A stretch of 64,000 nt of DNA from Pyrenopolyporus hunteri (taxonomy: Eukaryota; Ascomycota; Sordariomycetes; Xylariales; Hypoxylaceae). The translations under genes and the position numbers were made by a program. Within the stretch, counting starts at the first letter, position 1; each line of letters starts with the position of its first letter. The DNA is taken from assembly GCA_902806595.1 (NCBI GenBank), contig CADCXC010000021.1, forward strand, positions 124,001 to 188,000. Reading direction: 5' to 3'. This document shows, piece by piece, positions 1-16,100 of this stretch. The notes under the pieces are model-generated. The model saw nothing but the letters and a program-made list of their open reading frames with translations. It searched no databases and was not told the DNA's origin.

Positions 1-3000
1 TTTATTATCGTTTTATTTATAAAAATTTTTTTAATTTACGTTAAAATTTAAATAATAAAATCGATTAAAAAAATATTATCGATTATTTTCGGCCGTTTAT
101 TATTATTATCGATAAAAAAAATGGTCGATTATATAAATTTTAAAAGAAAATTTTTCCTTTTTTTCGAATTTTAATTAAGGGATTTTACTTAATTTTAATT
201 AAATTTATATCTATTAATAGGGCCGGGTACTTTTAATTTAATTATTATAGGGTTAATAAATTCGTTATTTTATTTAAAAATAACGATATTTTATTTTCGA
301 GGACGGATGTTTTATATTAAAATGATTTATTATCGGTTTAATTTATTCGAAGATTTTTTAAAAACGAATATAATAAAATATTTAAAAATTAATAATTTAT
401 AAAAAATAATTAAAAAATAAATATAATATATAAAATTAAAGTTTTATAAAAATAAAAATAAACGTTTAATATTAATAATCGAAGTTAATATATATATATA
501 CGTTAAAAAAAAATAACTATATAATTTATTTTTAAAATTATATTTATTTATGTAGATTTTTTAACATTAATTAAATATTAACATAAAATAATATACCCTT
601 CGAAAAAAAAAATTAAATTATTTAAAAAATTTAAAATTACGTATTAATTTTCGATTAATATTATATATAATTATAAAATTTAATAAATATTTATATTTTT
701 TAATCGAATTAATAAAAATTATTTAAATATTTATTAATTAATATTTAATTTTATTAAATTTTTTAAAAAAAAATTTTAAATTAATTATAAATATAATTTT
801 AAAAAATGTAGTAAAATAAAAATAAAAAAAAGAAGAAAAAAATAATTTAATTACGAAAAAATAGTTTATAATTTATAACATTTTTAAATTAATGTAAAAA
901 AAAAATTAATAAAAACCACGAATCGTTAATAAAACGTTAATATTATATAAGTCGTATAAATAATAATATAACATTAAACGTAATATTATTTTTTATTAAT
1001 ATAAAATACGATTATTATTTAAACGAAAAATTATTAATTTTATCGATTTAAAAGTTTTAAATAATATTAAAAATTTTATTTTATAAAATGTTAAATAATT
1101 TTATAATAATTTTATTAACATTAAAAGTTTTAAATATTTATTTATATATTTAAATATTATATAATATAAATAATATTTAATAAAAAAATAACTATATATA
1201 ATAATAAATATTTATAATAATTTTAATATATATAAACCCGTAAAAAAATAAAAAATAATAATTTTTATAAATAAAAAAACGGAAAAATGTTTAATTCATT
1301 TTAATATTTATCGAAAAATTATCTACCTAAATAAATATTTAATTTATTAAATAACATTTTAATAAATATTTTATTTATATTATCATTTAAATAATATAAA
1401 CATCGATAATTTTTACTATTTATTTTTTTTTATTATTAATTTTTTTTCGAACTTAATCATTCTATATAAAAGTCGAATTAATAATTTATTATATTTATAA
1501 AATTTACTTTCATAATAATAACATTTTTATTAATTAAACATATCCGTAAAAATATATAATCCGTATTTTTAATAACGATACTTTTTTTTATTTTAATATA
1601 ATTTAAATATATATATTAATTATCTTTCGAAAAACATTATTATTATACCCTTTATTTTCGTATAACTTAAATATTAATTATTTCCTTAAAAATATTATTA
1701 TTATACTATCGATTATAAAAAAAAACGATAAAAAAATAATAAATAATATACGTATAATTTAATATTTAATAATATAATATTTAACGAATAAAAAATCGAA
1801 TAAAAAAAATAATATCGCTAAATTAATCGTCCCCTAAATTAATAAATAATTTAATAAAATATAATATTATAAAACTTTATATTTAAGTATTTTAATCGAA
1901 TAATTCATTCGAATAATAATATTTTATTAATAATATTAAATATATATTAAAAAACTTATTTTAAAATCATTTATTTTATTAATAATTTACTCGAATTAAT
2001 ATTTTTTTTATTTATATCGACACGAAATTTATATTATTTTAATTATATTTTACGATAATATTAAAAAAAATTTAAAATTTAAACATCGAATTAAAAAATT
2101 ATTAATATATCGTCGGTTTATAATATTTTAAATTTATTTAATTATTTAATTAAAATATATTAAAATTATTATTTTATAAATAACCGATAAATAAAACGTC
2201 GATAAAAGTAAATATAATATTAATATAATATCGTAATTTTATATATCGTATATCGATATAATCCTTTTAAATATTTTAATATTAAAAATATAAATCGGTA
2301 TTTTAACGGATTAATTTTATTAATATAGGTAATAAATATTATTTATTTTTATTTTAAAAAGTTAATTATTAATCGTAATATAAATAAATATAATTATTAA
2401 ATGTTTAAAAAATCGAATTTATCGATTAACGTTTTTTTTTAAAATAAAATTAATATTTAATTATTCGACCGATATAAAATATTTTCAAAAAATAAATTTA
2501 AAATTTAAAAAATTTAAAACATTATCGAATTTATTTTATTAATTTTTTTCCTTTAATAAATAATTAAATAATCGACGTTTAATTTTTATTATTTATTATA
2601 CGTAAGTAAATAAATATTAAATAATAATTTTAACGAAAAACGATAATATACAATTATTAATTTTTTATAATAATTTCTTTTAATTTATATTATAAATTTA
2701 TAACTTTATATTAAAAAATTATAAATTAAAAAATATACGATAAAATTAATAAATTTTATAAATTATATGTAATAAATATATTTATATTATCGACTTAAAT
2801 TACGTATACAAAGTTATTAATAAAATTAATTTCATTAATTAATAAAAAATAATATTAAAAAAAAAAAATAATAATCGATTATCGTGTAATTTAATAAATA
2901 AAACCTTTAAAAATATAAAAAATAATCTTAATTTAAAATATAAATAAAAACTTAATAATTTAATATACGTTATATAAATTTAATTTATTTATATAAATTA

Positions 3001-3320
3001 TTATTAAAATCGCGAAATAACGATTACGATAATAACCGTATTTTTAATTTAACGTTTCTTTTATTTTACTTTTTAATAATTTTTTATTTATTTTTATTTA
3101 AAATTTTCCCGTATAATAAAACCGCTTTAAATATCGTTATTATATCGGTTAATAACGTTTTATCTTAAACGGTAAAACGTGTCGTTTCGATTAAATTTCG
3201 AAAAATCGAAATTTTTATTTTATTACTTCGTAATTAACGTAATTACCTTATTATTCGATTTATTATATTATAAATTATCCCGTAAAATACTTAGTATTAA
3301 AAAGGGATTTATATACGATA

Positions 3321-3482
3321 AAAATATTATTAATAAAAGAATATAATAAAAATTAATATATTCGAACTCGATAAAATAATTATATTCGAAAATAAATAAT
3401 AAAAATATTATTAATAAGGGAGTATAAAAAAAATTAACGTATTTAAACTCGGTAAAATAATTATATTCGAAAGTAAATAACG
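3321..3482. repeat. 81-bp tandem duplication, RIP-diverged
   Basis: Two head-to-tail copies (about 3321-3401 and 3402-3482) start with the same AAATATTATTAATAA string and both carry the ACTCG and ATATTCGAAA segments at matching offsets. They differ mainly by C/T and G/A changes, for example AAAAGAATAT against AAGGGAGTAT, as expected if a tandem repeat was mutated after duplication. Confidence 0.65.
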
Positions 3483-5262
3483 ATATTATTTTTTAATTAA
3501 TATTAAGTTTAAATAAGCGAAAGTAAAAGGTTATTTATTAAAATTAAATATCGATAATTTAAATAAAAAAACGTTATAAATTTAATATAATTTTATACAT
3601 TTATTATAATTTAAATTATTTAATTTATAATTATAAAATAATCGAAATATACGATTAATAATATATTAATTAAAAGTTAAATTTATTTTTTTTTTAAATT
3701 TAAATAAAATATAACGTATAAAAGTAAATAAATTACGATAATAATTTAATTAAACTTTTTTAAAAGTAAATTCGTTAAAATCGGTAATTTTTTCGAAGTA
3801 TTTATTAACGAAAAAAATCGATAGCGATAATATAAATATAAATATAATGTTAAAGTTTTTTATTTTTTTTTTTTTTCGAATTATTTTTTAAAAATTTTTT
3901 TTATTTAACGATATATAAAAACTTATAATTCCGAGTTAAAGTATTTCTCACTAAATTAAACTATTATAAAAGTAAGTTAAAATTTATAAAAAATAAATAA
4001 AAAAATTAAATAAATGTATAAAAAGATATTAATAATTTTTTTAATATCGATGTTTCGATTAATTTAAATTTATTAAGGGATTTATTTTATATATAATTCG
4101 TATATAAAGATTATGTAATATTATAATATATTATAATTTTTATTAATATTTATTTATATAAATTAAATTATTATTTTTTATTTTTTAATATATTTTAAAG
4201 TTTTATTCGATAAATAAATAATAATATATTTTAAAATAAATTTAAAATAAATTATTTTTTTATTTAATATATTTATATAAAAGTATTAATTTATATCGTA
4301 ACTTTTTATTAAAATAAATATCGAATAAATATTTATAAATATTTTTAAATATTTAAATATTTTTAATATTTTATATTTTAATATATAATTATTCGTTTAA
4401 AAATATTTTTAATATTTTATATAAAGTTTTAATGTTTTTTACTTAAATAATAATATTTTTTCTTTTTTTATTTATTTTTTTTTAAAGTAATAACTTTTTA
4501 TTAATTTAACGATTATAATTCGTTAGATATAATTATTTTAAAAAACGTTTTATATATTAATTTCCCTTTTTTATTTATTTTTATTAAATTTTTAATTATA
4601 ATTTTTAACAATTTTAAAACTTATCGATTAATAAATTAAATTATTAAATTTTTAGGTTAAATATTTTAATATTAATATTATAATAATTTTATTTATTATC
4701 TATAAAATATAATAATAATTTTTATTTTAAACTTTAAGTTATTAATTTTACAACTTTATTTTTATTTAAATATTATATAAAAAATTAATTAATTTAACTT
4801 CGAATAAATAATCGAGGAAAGGTTTTTTAATTATTTACATATAAATACGGATATTTTATTAAAAATATTAAAATCGTATTTAACGTTTTTAATTATTTTA
4901 ACGTTATTTCGATTTTATTAATATTCGAAATATTTTATATTATATGTTATATTACTTAATTACCCGCTTTAATACATTAACGTTACGTTTAATAAAAATA
5001 ATATAATTTTAAAATATAATTAAAAAATCTTTTTTTATAAAAAATATAATCGAATATATATCGAATCGATAAAATTTATTTTAAACTTTTTTATTTATAA
5101 TAAAAATATAAACATTTTTATTTAATAAAGAAATAAATTCTTTTTTTATAAACAATTTTAAGGGATTTCGTAATTAAACCTTAAATTAAATCTTATTTTT
5201 TATATTATTTAATATTATATTAATAATGTTATTTTTTATAATCGATTAATAACGGCGAACGG

Positions 5263-5299
5263 ATTTAATATTATTATACCGGGTATAATAATATTAAAT
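5263..5299. repeat. 37-bp palindrome inside the AT-rich block
   Basis: A left arm of 16 bases (5263-5278) is the exact reverse complement of the right arm (5284-5299), around a five-base centre CCGGG. It could form a perfect cruciform or hairpin. Its origin is unknown. Confidence 0.7.
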
Positions 5300-6557
5300 A
5301 AAAAGTTTATTATCGTAAAAAACATAATTATTAAAAAACATTATAAAGTATTTTATTTAAAAAACTTACGAAACGAAATTTACGTTAATAAATCGTTTTT
5401 TAATATTTATTTTATATCGATTTTAAAAATGTAATATAATTATAATTTAAATTTACTTTATTATTAATTACTTCGCGATATATATTATATCGTTATATCA
5501 TTAATTAAATATTTCTTTTATAAATATTATATTATAACGAAACTTTTAACGTCGATGCGATTAATGTTTTTTTACGATATTTTAAACGCTTTAAATTTCA
5601 TATATAAATAAAGTTTTTAATATCGAAATATTTTACCGTATAATATAATTATTATATAAAATGTCGAATTAAATCGATATAAAACGATAATTTACGATTT
5701 CGAAAAAGTTACTACGTTATTAAAAAATAATTATAAATATCTCGATTTTTTATATATTATAACGTTTAAAATATATTTTAAAAAAAAGTACGACAAATTT
5801 ATTAATTTATTTTTTTTAAAATATATTATATTATATATTTTAAAAGGTATAAATATAATTAATGTTATTTATATTAATAAATAATATTATATAGATTTAA
5901 TAAAAAAACTTAAGTTTTATTTTAATAAAAAGGTTATCGATGTCGATAAATATAATTTTATTAGAAAATTAATATTATTCGATTTTTATTTAAAACTTAA
6001 TATATCGAAGGCTTTAAGATATAAAATTTAAAATTTATTAAATATAAAAAAAATAAAAATTATTATAATAAAATACGTATAAATTCGTAAATAATCGAAT
6101 AATAACGAAAACTTTTATATTTAAATATTTTTTAAATTAATTACCATTTATTAATATTTAATATCGATTTAAAAATCGAATTAAATATATTAATTTCGTT
6201 ATTTAATTAATAAAATATTTTATATTTTAAGTAAAATATTTATTTTATTAATATAATAATAAAAAAAGGGTTATAAAACGTTTATATAAAAATTTAAATC
6301 TTAAATTATTTATTATAATATAAATAATATTTATAATTTATAATTTATTATTTATTTATTTAAAGTAAGTAAATATTTAATAGGTTTAAATAATCGACGA
6401 CGAGTTTAGAAATAATTTTATTATTTTATACGATATATATTAAATTTATAACTTTTAAATTATAATTATTTTTTTTTTAACTATTTTTATAAATTTAAAA
6501 TAAAATTTATATATTATAAAATAAAGTATTTAAAAAATTAAATATAATATTATTAAA

Positions 6558-6818
6558 TAAATAAAAGATTATTAATTTATAATCGATTAATTAATATATA
6601 ATTATATAATAAAAAATAATAAAATAAATAAATTAATTAAATTATAAAAATGTAAAAATTATAAATCGATTAATTTTATATTAATCGATAAATATATTTA
6701 CTTTTAAAAGTTATACCTTAATTATTTATTACATAAAGTAATAATATACCTAATAAAAATATATCTATTATTATTATCGTTACGATAAATATATTAATAT
6801 AAAATTATATTATTATAA
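6558..6818 (+). repeat. Dispersed ~260-bp repeat, copy A
   Basis: First of five recognisable copies of one element. Shared landmarks in order are an ATATAATTATATAATAAAAA segment near the left end, AATTAATTAAATTATA, TTAATTTTATATTAATCGAT, TATTTATTACATAAAGTAAT (matching the other copies with transitions), ATTATTATTATCGTTA and the right end TAAAATTATATTATTATAA. The copies differ mostly by transitions. No clear terminal inverted repeat or target duplication is visible, so it may be a MITE, SINE or solo LTR fragment. Confidence 0.7.
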
Positions 6819-6926
6819 ATATTAAAACGAAAAATTATATTAAAATTAGGTAATTATATACTTTCTTTTAATTTAATAATTATAAAAATCGATTAATTTA
6901 AAAAGTAATTTTTTTTATTATTAATA

Positions 6927-7182
6927 TAATAAAGGTTTATTAAATAATAAACGATTTTATATTATACGATTATATAATATAAGGTAAAAAAAAAATAAAT
7001 TAATTAAATTATATAAATATAAAAAAAAAGATTAAATTAAATTTATATTAATCGAAAATATATTTTTATTTAAAACTTATAATTTAATCGTTCGTTACGT
7101 AAAATAATAAAATATATAATAAAATTATATCTATTATTATTATCGTTATAATGGATATATTAATATAAAATTATATTATTAT
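6927..7182 (+). repeat. Dispersed ~260-bp repeat, copy B
   Basis: Same orientation as copy A and about 110 bases downstream of it. It keeps the AATTAATTAAATTATATAAA segment, TTTATATTAATCGA, the CGTTACGTAAAATAATAAAA stretch, ATTATTATTATCGTTATAAT and the right end. Its left end is the most diverged of the five copies. Confidence 0.6.
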
Positions 7183-10100
7183 ATTTATTTTTTTTACATT
7201 TAAATTTTAATTATTTAAATGTATACGTTAATAATATCGATTATTAATAAAATTTTTTTAAATTTAATTATTTTTAACTTATTAATGTTAAACTTTAAAA
7301 TTAACGAAATTCGTTTTAATTTAAAAGTTATTAAAAGTAAAAGTAAATATATTAATTATAATTTTATTATATAATTTTTTATTAAATAATTTTATTATAT
7401 TATTTATTAATTTATTTTATAGTTTTTTAATAACGGTATTATTTTATATAAATAAAAGTGATTCGAATTTAATATTTATTTATATAATATTATTATTTAT
7501 AAACCGTATAAAAGTATTAATATTTTTATGGTATAATTTTAATATTTAAATATATAAATAATTAAATATAGATATAAATGAAATTTTTTATATAATTTTT
7601 AAACGGATATTTAAGGTAGTAAGCCGTTTATTTAATCGAGTTTTTAAAATTTCGAATCGATTATTTATTTAAACTTTAAAATTATTTAATTACGTAATAA
7701 TCCAAATCTTTAAATTATTTAATTATATATTAATTATATTAATTAAATTCGAAATTTATTAATTTTTATAAATTACGAAAAAATTTATAAATTTTAATAA
7801 TTTTTATGTTAATTTATTATTATATTCGATTATTATAATAAGATTAAATTATAGATTAAATTATATTAAAAAATTTATAATAATCGAAATATTAAATAAA
7901 TAATAAAACGAGATATAATAAAATAATAGGATGTTTTAAAAAAGGTTAATTTAAAATTTAAATTAATGTTAAAATAATTAAAATTCCGTGGTAATAACGT
8001 TTATATATTTATTTACTTAAGTATTTTATAATAATAAACATTATTTAAAATTATTTAGGAGTTAATTTTTTAATTAAAATTTTTAATAATAAATTAATAA
8101 CCTTAAACCGATTAATTTAACGTTTAATATAATAAAACGATAATTTATTTCTACGTTTTTTATATAAATATTTATATATAATATATATATATAAGAAAGT
8201 ACGTTTACGATATAAAATTATAAAAATAACTTTAAAAAGTTTATATATTTATATATTTTATAAAAATTTCTTTTTTTTATGTTTTTATAATTATTAAAAA
8301 TATAATTACGACTTTTATTTAATATATTTATATTCGAATTAATATAATATAATTTAATTTAAATCTTTTTATAAGTTATTATATTATAATAATTAAGTAA
8401 TTATTTATTTAAATTTATTATTATAATATTATACGGTCGTTTAGTAGTATAAAATAATTAATAAATTAAATTATATCGTTTTATATAATATAGGTATATT
8501 ATATTAACCTCGTAATTTAAAAAATTATAGTTTATTTTTTTTATTTTTTTTTTTATAATATTAATAAAAGCTTATTTTTGATTTTTAAAATTCGTTTTAT
8601 AACGTAAAATTAAACGATTAATTTTTAAATTATTTTATAATAAGTTATAATATAATATTATTTATTATAATTTTTATTATATAAGGTATTAATTAAAAAA
8701 TAAAGTTAAATATATTCGAATTTCGAATGTAAATTATAAAAATAAAGGTAATAATAAATATTATTAATTAAAAAATTAATTAATATAGTCGAAAACCGAT
8801 TATAAATTATAATTTTTACCGAAAATATAGTTATATTTATTTAATTATATAATAAATTTATTATTATTATTTATTTTATTAATCGATTTTATTAAATTAA
8901 TCGATTAATTATATTATAAATTTTATTAATAATTTCGATTTAAATTTTTATTTTAAAAATTTTTACTTTATTTATATATATTTTTTTAAGCGATTTTAAA
9001 AAATTTATTTTAAATTTATAATATTATATATATAAATTATATATTAATTACATATTATTATAACACCGATATAAAAATTAAATAAAATATAAGTTATTAT
9101 ATAATTATATAATTATAACGATATTATATTTTAATTAATTAAAATAATAAATATTTCGAATTTCGAACTATTTATAATTTTAATTATATATATTATCTAT
9201 ATTATTTTATATTATTATTTTATATATATTAAACGTATTAATAAATACATATATATAATATATACATTTAAATAATAAAATGAAAATATATTTAAATATA
9301 TTAAATTTATTTTTTTAATTTTTAATTTTTTCTTTTTTTAAATATTTTATTATATTTTTATTATTTAAACATTAATTTAATATTATATATTTAAGTTAAC
9401 ATAAATAATATAAATGTTAATTACGTCGAATAATTTAATTTATAATTCGATTTTAATTTTATAATATAATTTATAATTTTATTTAATAAAAAATTTCTTA
9501 AGTTAAAAAACCTTTTAACCGTTTAATAAAGTTAATAAATCTTATATATATTATAATAAATTTAAAATAATATAAATATTTTATTTATAAATTAATATTA
9601 ATACGTATAAAATACGTTTTAATTATATAAACATTTATTTTAATATTTTAAATACGTATTTTAATAATATAAATACGTATATAAATATTCGATTCGACGT
9701 TTTTAATATTTATTTTAAAATTCGATTTTAAATATTATAAATTATTTTTTCATATTTTATATTTAATCTTTTAAATATTTTAATATTAATTAAAATTTTA
9801 CTTTAAAAATTATAATTTTTTCGTGCGATTTATTAATAATTATATTACGATTTTCGAAGTTATATTCGAATTATTTAAATTTATCGAAAATAACATTATT
9901 ATCGAAATATTACGAAGTAAATTAATAGATAATATTCGAAAATTATTTAATAAATATTTATATAATTAAGTTATAATTAATATATTTACTTTCGATAAAT
10001 TTCGAATTAAGTTAAATTTTAAAAATTTTAAATATAAACTTTAACGAAATAAAGTTAATAAAATTTAAAAAAATCTTTATAATTATCGAAATCGTAAACG

Positions 10101-13100
10101 AGTGTTTATATTAATATTATAACGTTATCGTAGTATATATATAAAAGGAAAAAAAAAAAAAGTATATATTAAAATTTAATAATTTCGTAAATCGTAATTT
10201 ATATTTTATTTTTTATTTTATAATTAATAAAGTATTAATAATATAATTTTAATTAAACTTAAATTTTTATTCGTTTTATTAATTAAATTAAATAAATAAA
10301 TATAATATTATAATTTTATTAAATAAATTTTATTATCGAATTATAATAAATAAATTTAAATAATCGATAATAAATATAATAATATTTTACCGCTTTTATA
10401 TATAAATTATATTTATTTTCAAATATATAATAAATTTTATTTTTACGTATATTAATAAAAGTAAATTTATATTCGAATTTAGATTTTTTTAACGTTTTTT
10501 TTTCGTTTTTTATAAAATAATATAAGTTTATTTAATGTATTTTATATTATTTTTTATTAAATGTTTTTATAATTATAATTTTAATAATTAATATATCGTA
10601 TAATATTTATTTTAATTTTTTTAAAAAAAAAAATTAAAAGTTTATTCGTATATATATTAAATAAATTAATTATAACGATATTTATATAATTAATATAATT
10701 TTATAATTTTTATAATTATATAAAAAATCGTTTAAACCGTTTATTTTTATATAATTAATTTACTTATTTTTATTTACGATATTATCGTACTTTTATTAAT
10801 TTTACGTTTTAAACGTATACCGGTAAAAAATAATTAACGTATTAATTATATTAAATTATTTTCGATAATAAATCGACGACGTAATCGTTAGTTAAAATTT
10901 ATATTCATTTATAATATACCATTAATATATTATTAAAAAATATTTTTATTTTATATATTTAAATTTATAATTTTTTACGTATTAATAAATAACGATATAA
11001 TTAATATATAAATAGGCGCGGTTTATAAAAGATATATATAATTATTTTCGTACTTATAAATCGAAATACGAATTTAATAAATAACGCGTGTATTTATTAT
11101 TATTATAACGGCGAAAATTTATATTATTTATTTATAAATTTATATATTTAAAAAAAAAAATTTAAAACGATTATATTAATAATATATAATAATGTTAATT
11201 TTAATATTAACCTTAATTCCTATTTTAAACCCTATACTTATATTAACAAATTTTATAATTTTTTTTATCGATTAAAAAGTATATAATTATAAAAAAAAAT
11301 ATAAAAAGTAATATAAATATATAACGATTTTCGAACGAATTAACGCTCGAATAAATTTTAAAAATAAGTTAACGGTTTTATATACGTTAAAAAAAAAAAA
11401 AAAAAAAATACATCTAATATCGTTTATAAAGGAAAATAATAATAAAATTATTAATAAAAAGTAAAAAATTTTATTAAATAAAATAATAAAATTTATTTAA
11501 AATATAATTATATAAATTTATATCGTATATATATTATATAAAATAAAAAAACGATAATAAAAACACACTTAATTATTTTTAAATAGTTTAATTATATAAT
11601 ATTTAAAATTTACTTTTTAACCTATATTTATTATAATAAAAAATAATTAATTAATTTTTTTTTTATTTAAATAAAATTTAAATAAATTATAATATAATTT
11701 TATATTAATCGCATTCGTAATAATATATTATATTTTAACTTTAATTATATCGTATATATAAACGTTTATAAATTAAATAATACGAATTTTAAAATATATC
11801 ATCGATTCGTTTTTATTAATTAATTTAATAAATTTAATCGATAATTAATTAAATTTCCGTTTTTTACTTTATATATTAAACGAAGGTAAATAATTAATAT
11901 CGAAAATAATATAACGGATTAAATTAATAAATATTTTAAAATAATTACTATTAATAAAATTTAATATAATAATAAAAACTTTTATAATATCATTTAATAA
12001 AAATAATGTTTTTTTAATTAATAATAAATTAAATTAATCGTATTTAATACCTTTTTATATTTTAAATAATCTTAATCGTAAACGAATATTAAATTATTTC
12101 GATAAAATTATTTCTTCGATAATTAATATATTTATAACTTATTTATTTTATAATACGATTAACCTTAATTTTTTTTTTCGCATCGTTTATTCGATTATTT
12201 TATTAACATTTAAAAATAAAATATTATTATCGATAAAATTTTTAATAAAATTAATTAAATTTTCGATAAAATTAATAACGATATTCGAAGTTTTAAACGT
12301 TATAAAAATAAAATTTCGTTTAAAAATATCGATATTAAAATTACCTTAATTCGATATTAATAATAATTATAAAAATTTTAATTAAATTTACATTTATATT
12401 ATAAACTTTAAATTTTAACGATAATATAAAATTTCGATATATTTTTATAATTTTTTTTAATAGTAAATTAAATAGTTTTAAAAATTATTTTTATTACGAT
12501 TTTATTAATAAAATTAAATTACGATCGATTTAAAAATTAATAATTATATTAAATATAAAAATTTAATTTAATAAAAAGTTTTAACTAAATAAGTAAATAT
12601 AATTTAACGAAAAAAAATAATTAAACGGGGGCGGAATTATTTAATTTAAAAAAAAAGGTTAATTAAATAGAAAAATATTTTAATTTTCTTTATCGAAAAA
12701 TAAATTTATAAACGTTTAAAACGACGTTTTAATTTTTTTTTATAAAATTAAAATTTCGTTTTTATATATAATTATATAAATTTTATATATTTTATTTTTA
12801 ATTATATTTTTTACGAGATTTTAAAATATATTATCTTTATTAAATAAATTATTTATTATTATTTTTTTATAATCGATAATATTTATTACTTTTATTTTAA
12901 ATATTTATATTATTTTAATGTATTAAACGAATTTTATATATTTAATATATTTATAAATTATACACTCGTTAATTTTATATAAATTTAAAACGCCTCGTTT
13001 TAATTAATATTATAACGTAATCTCATTTAAATATAAAAAAATTAAAATATTAATTATTTTTAACGTAAATATTTATTAAATAATTTTAAATTTTATATCG

Positions 13101-16100
13101 ATTAAATTTATAATTTCCCGTTATTTCGATCGACATTAATTTTTTTTTTATTTTATTATTTTTATTAACATATATATAAAAATTATAAATATATATATAT
13201 ACTTTAAAATAAACTATATTATAAATTCGATTATAAATCGATTAAACTTTTTATAATTTAATATTTTTTTTATTATATTAAATTTTAAATTTATTTAAAT
13301 AAAAACCATTTTAAAATTATATTTAATAAATAATTTATATCTTAATTACTTTTCTTCGATTATATTAATTTTCGATTATAAACTTTAAAACGATATATTT
13401 AAAGATAATTTATATAATAATAAAATATTTTAATTATAAAATATAATATTTAAATTATTAAATTATATAATAAATAAATTATTTTATAAAATAAAAAATA
13501 TTTTGTTAAAAAATATTATAATCGTACTATTAAATTAAATATTAAATAAAATAATTAAATTTTCGCGTAAAAATTAATAATTATTTATAAAATTAATAAT
13601 TAAAAAATAATAAAATTTATAATAAAAATAATAAATTTTATAATTTATTTCGAAATAAAATTTAAAAATTATTTTATATATTATTATATAATTAAGATTA
13701 TTTTTGTAAAATTTAAAGTATATAACATTTTTCGACATTATTAAAAAATAAATAATAATATATAATATAAAATAATAATAAAATAAAAATTAAAGTAAAT
13801 AAAAAAATAATTTTTTTTAATATTTAATTTATTAAATTTATAAAAGAAATATCGAAGTTATAACTTTTCGATAAATATATAAATAATATAATTAATAATT
13901 ATAAAAGTTAAAATATACATCCTATTTTTTATATATATAAAATTATTATTTTATATACTTTTATAAATTAAATTAAAAAATAATTTACGTTAATTAATTA
14001 ATTTTATATTAAAGTTTATCGATTTCGATTATAATATCGAAATAAAAATATATTATAAAAACTTTATATTAAAAACGATAAATAAATTTTTATAAAAAAA
14101 ATATATAAATTTATCGAATATTTAATAATTTAATTATATTTAAATATATTTTAACATCGTAATTAAATACGAATTTATTCGAAGAAATTAATAAAAAGAA
14201 TTAAAATATTATTATATATATTAATAAATTAATTCTATAAAATATAATAATATAAATTAAATATAATTTTATAATTTAAAAAAGGTTTAAATTTTTTTTT
14301 TTATTATAACATTAAATATATAATTAATTAATTAATTATATTTAAATATAATAATAAAATTATAATAATAAAATTATAAAATTATTTATAAATAAATATA
14401 TTTTAATACATATATATATAATAAATAAAAAATACATAAACTTTATTTATAATTATATTAATAATATTTATATAATTTAAAAAAAAAGTTCGAAAATTTA
14501 TATATTATTACTTATATAATTTTATTTAAATATATATTAAACTTTATATAATTATTTCTCTATTATAATATCGTTTATAAAAATAATTATAAATTAATAA
14601 AATACTCTAATAAATTAATATAACAATCGATTTACTATATTAAAATTAAGTTAATAAAATTTTATATATTATATCTTTTATATATTAAATATATATTATA
14701 AAAAACTTTTACGAAAAAATAATATTTTATAAAAATTATTATAAAATCGTTTACATTAAATATATTTTTAATAAATATATAAATCGATATATATTATTTT
14801 AAGTAATTATTAATAAACATTTATTATCGACCGCTTTAAAAAACTTTATATATTTTTAAAATCGAAAAATTTTTTTTACACGCTTTAATAAACATTTCTT
14901 TTTCGATAACATCGAAAAATGTTATATATTTTAATTTTAACCTCGAGTTTTTTATTAAAATGATAACAGTTTAAAAATAAATACGTTTTATTAAAATCGA
15001 CTTATTATTATAATTAAATTAAAATTTAAGGTTTTATTATATCGTATATATATAAAAAGTTTTAATTTTAAAGAAAAATTAATTTTATATAATAATAAAC
15101 GATAAATATTTTATATATACCCCGTAAAATTTATATTATATTTAATATAAATAATAATAATTATATTAATTAAATAAATTAATATTAACAATATAAAAAC
15201 TCGTATTTTATAAATTTTAATATATTTATTTATTTATAAAGTTATTTACATTTTAATATAATATTAAAATCGTTTTAAATTATTATACATTAATTTAAAA
15301 TTTAAATAATTACTTAAAAAAATTAAATTATTCGATAATATTTAATAAATAAAAATTTTTAAAATAAAATATTATAAAAATTTCGAAAAAAATATAATAT
15401 TATTATTAACCGGCGGTTTTTTTAGTAATATTTTAATAAATAAAATATTTATAAAAATAAATTAAATATAAATAACGTTAAAAAAAGAATTTTTAAATTT
15501 TTTAATATCGAATTTTTATATATTTAAATTATTAATTATTTAAAATTTAAAAAATTTAAGATTAATTTATTTTTATAATTTTTATAATATAAATTACGAT
15601 AATAGGGAAAATATTAATATAATTTAATATTTTATATCGAAGAATTTATTTAATTTATACGTTATTTTTTTTACGAAAAAAATTTTCGCGATAATAAAAT
15701 TTTACTTCGATTTAATTAATAAAATTTTAATATTAATAAAGCGTTTTTTATTTATATTAAAATTAAAAATAATATAAAAAAAAAATTAATAATTTAATCG
15801 AATAAGTATATAATATATTTAAAATGTACGAATTTTTTAAAAATTATAAATAGGTTTTAAACGTTTTCGAGGATTTAAAAAAAGATAATATCTTCGAATA
15901 CGTTTATCGAAATATTTAATTTTTAATTACGAAAAATATAATTTATATTATATATCGATAATTTTATTAAAAAATTATACGGTAATAAATTAATAATAAA
16001 TTAAATATAAAACGAAAAATACGTAAAAAATTTATAATTTCGAAATTTAATTATATTTAATTTATAAATAAATATTATAAATTAAATTTTATTAGATTCG

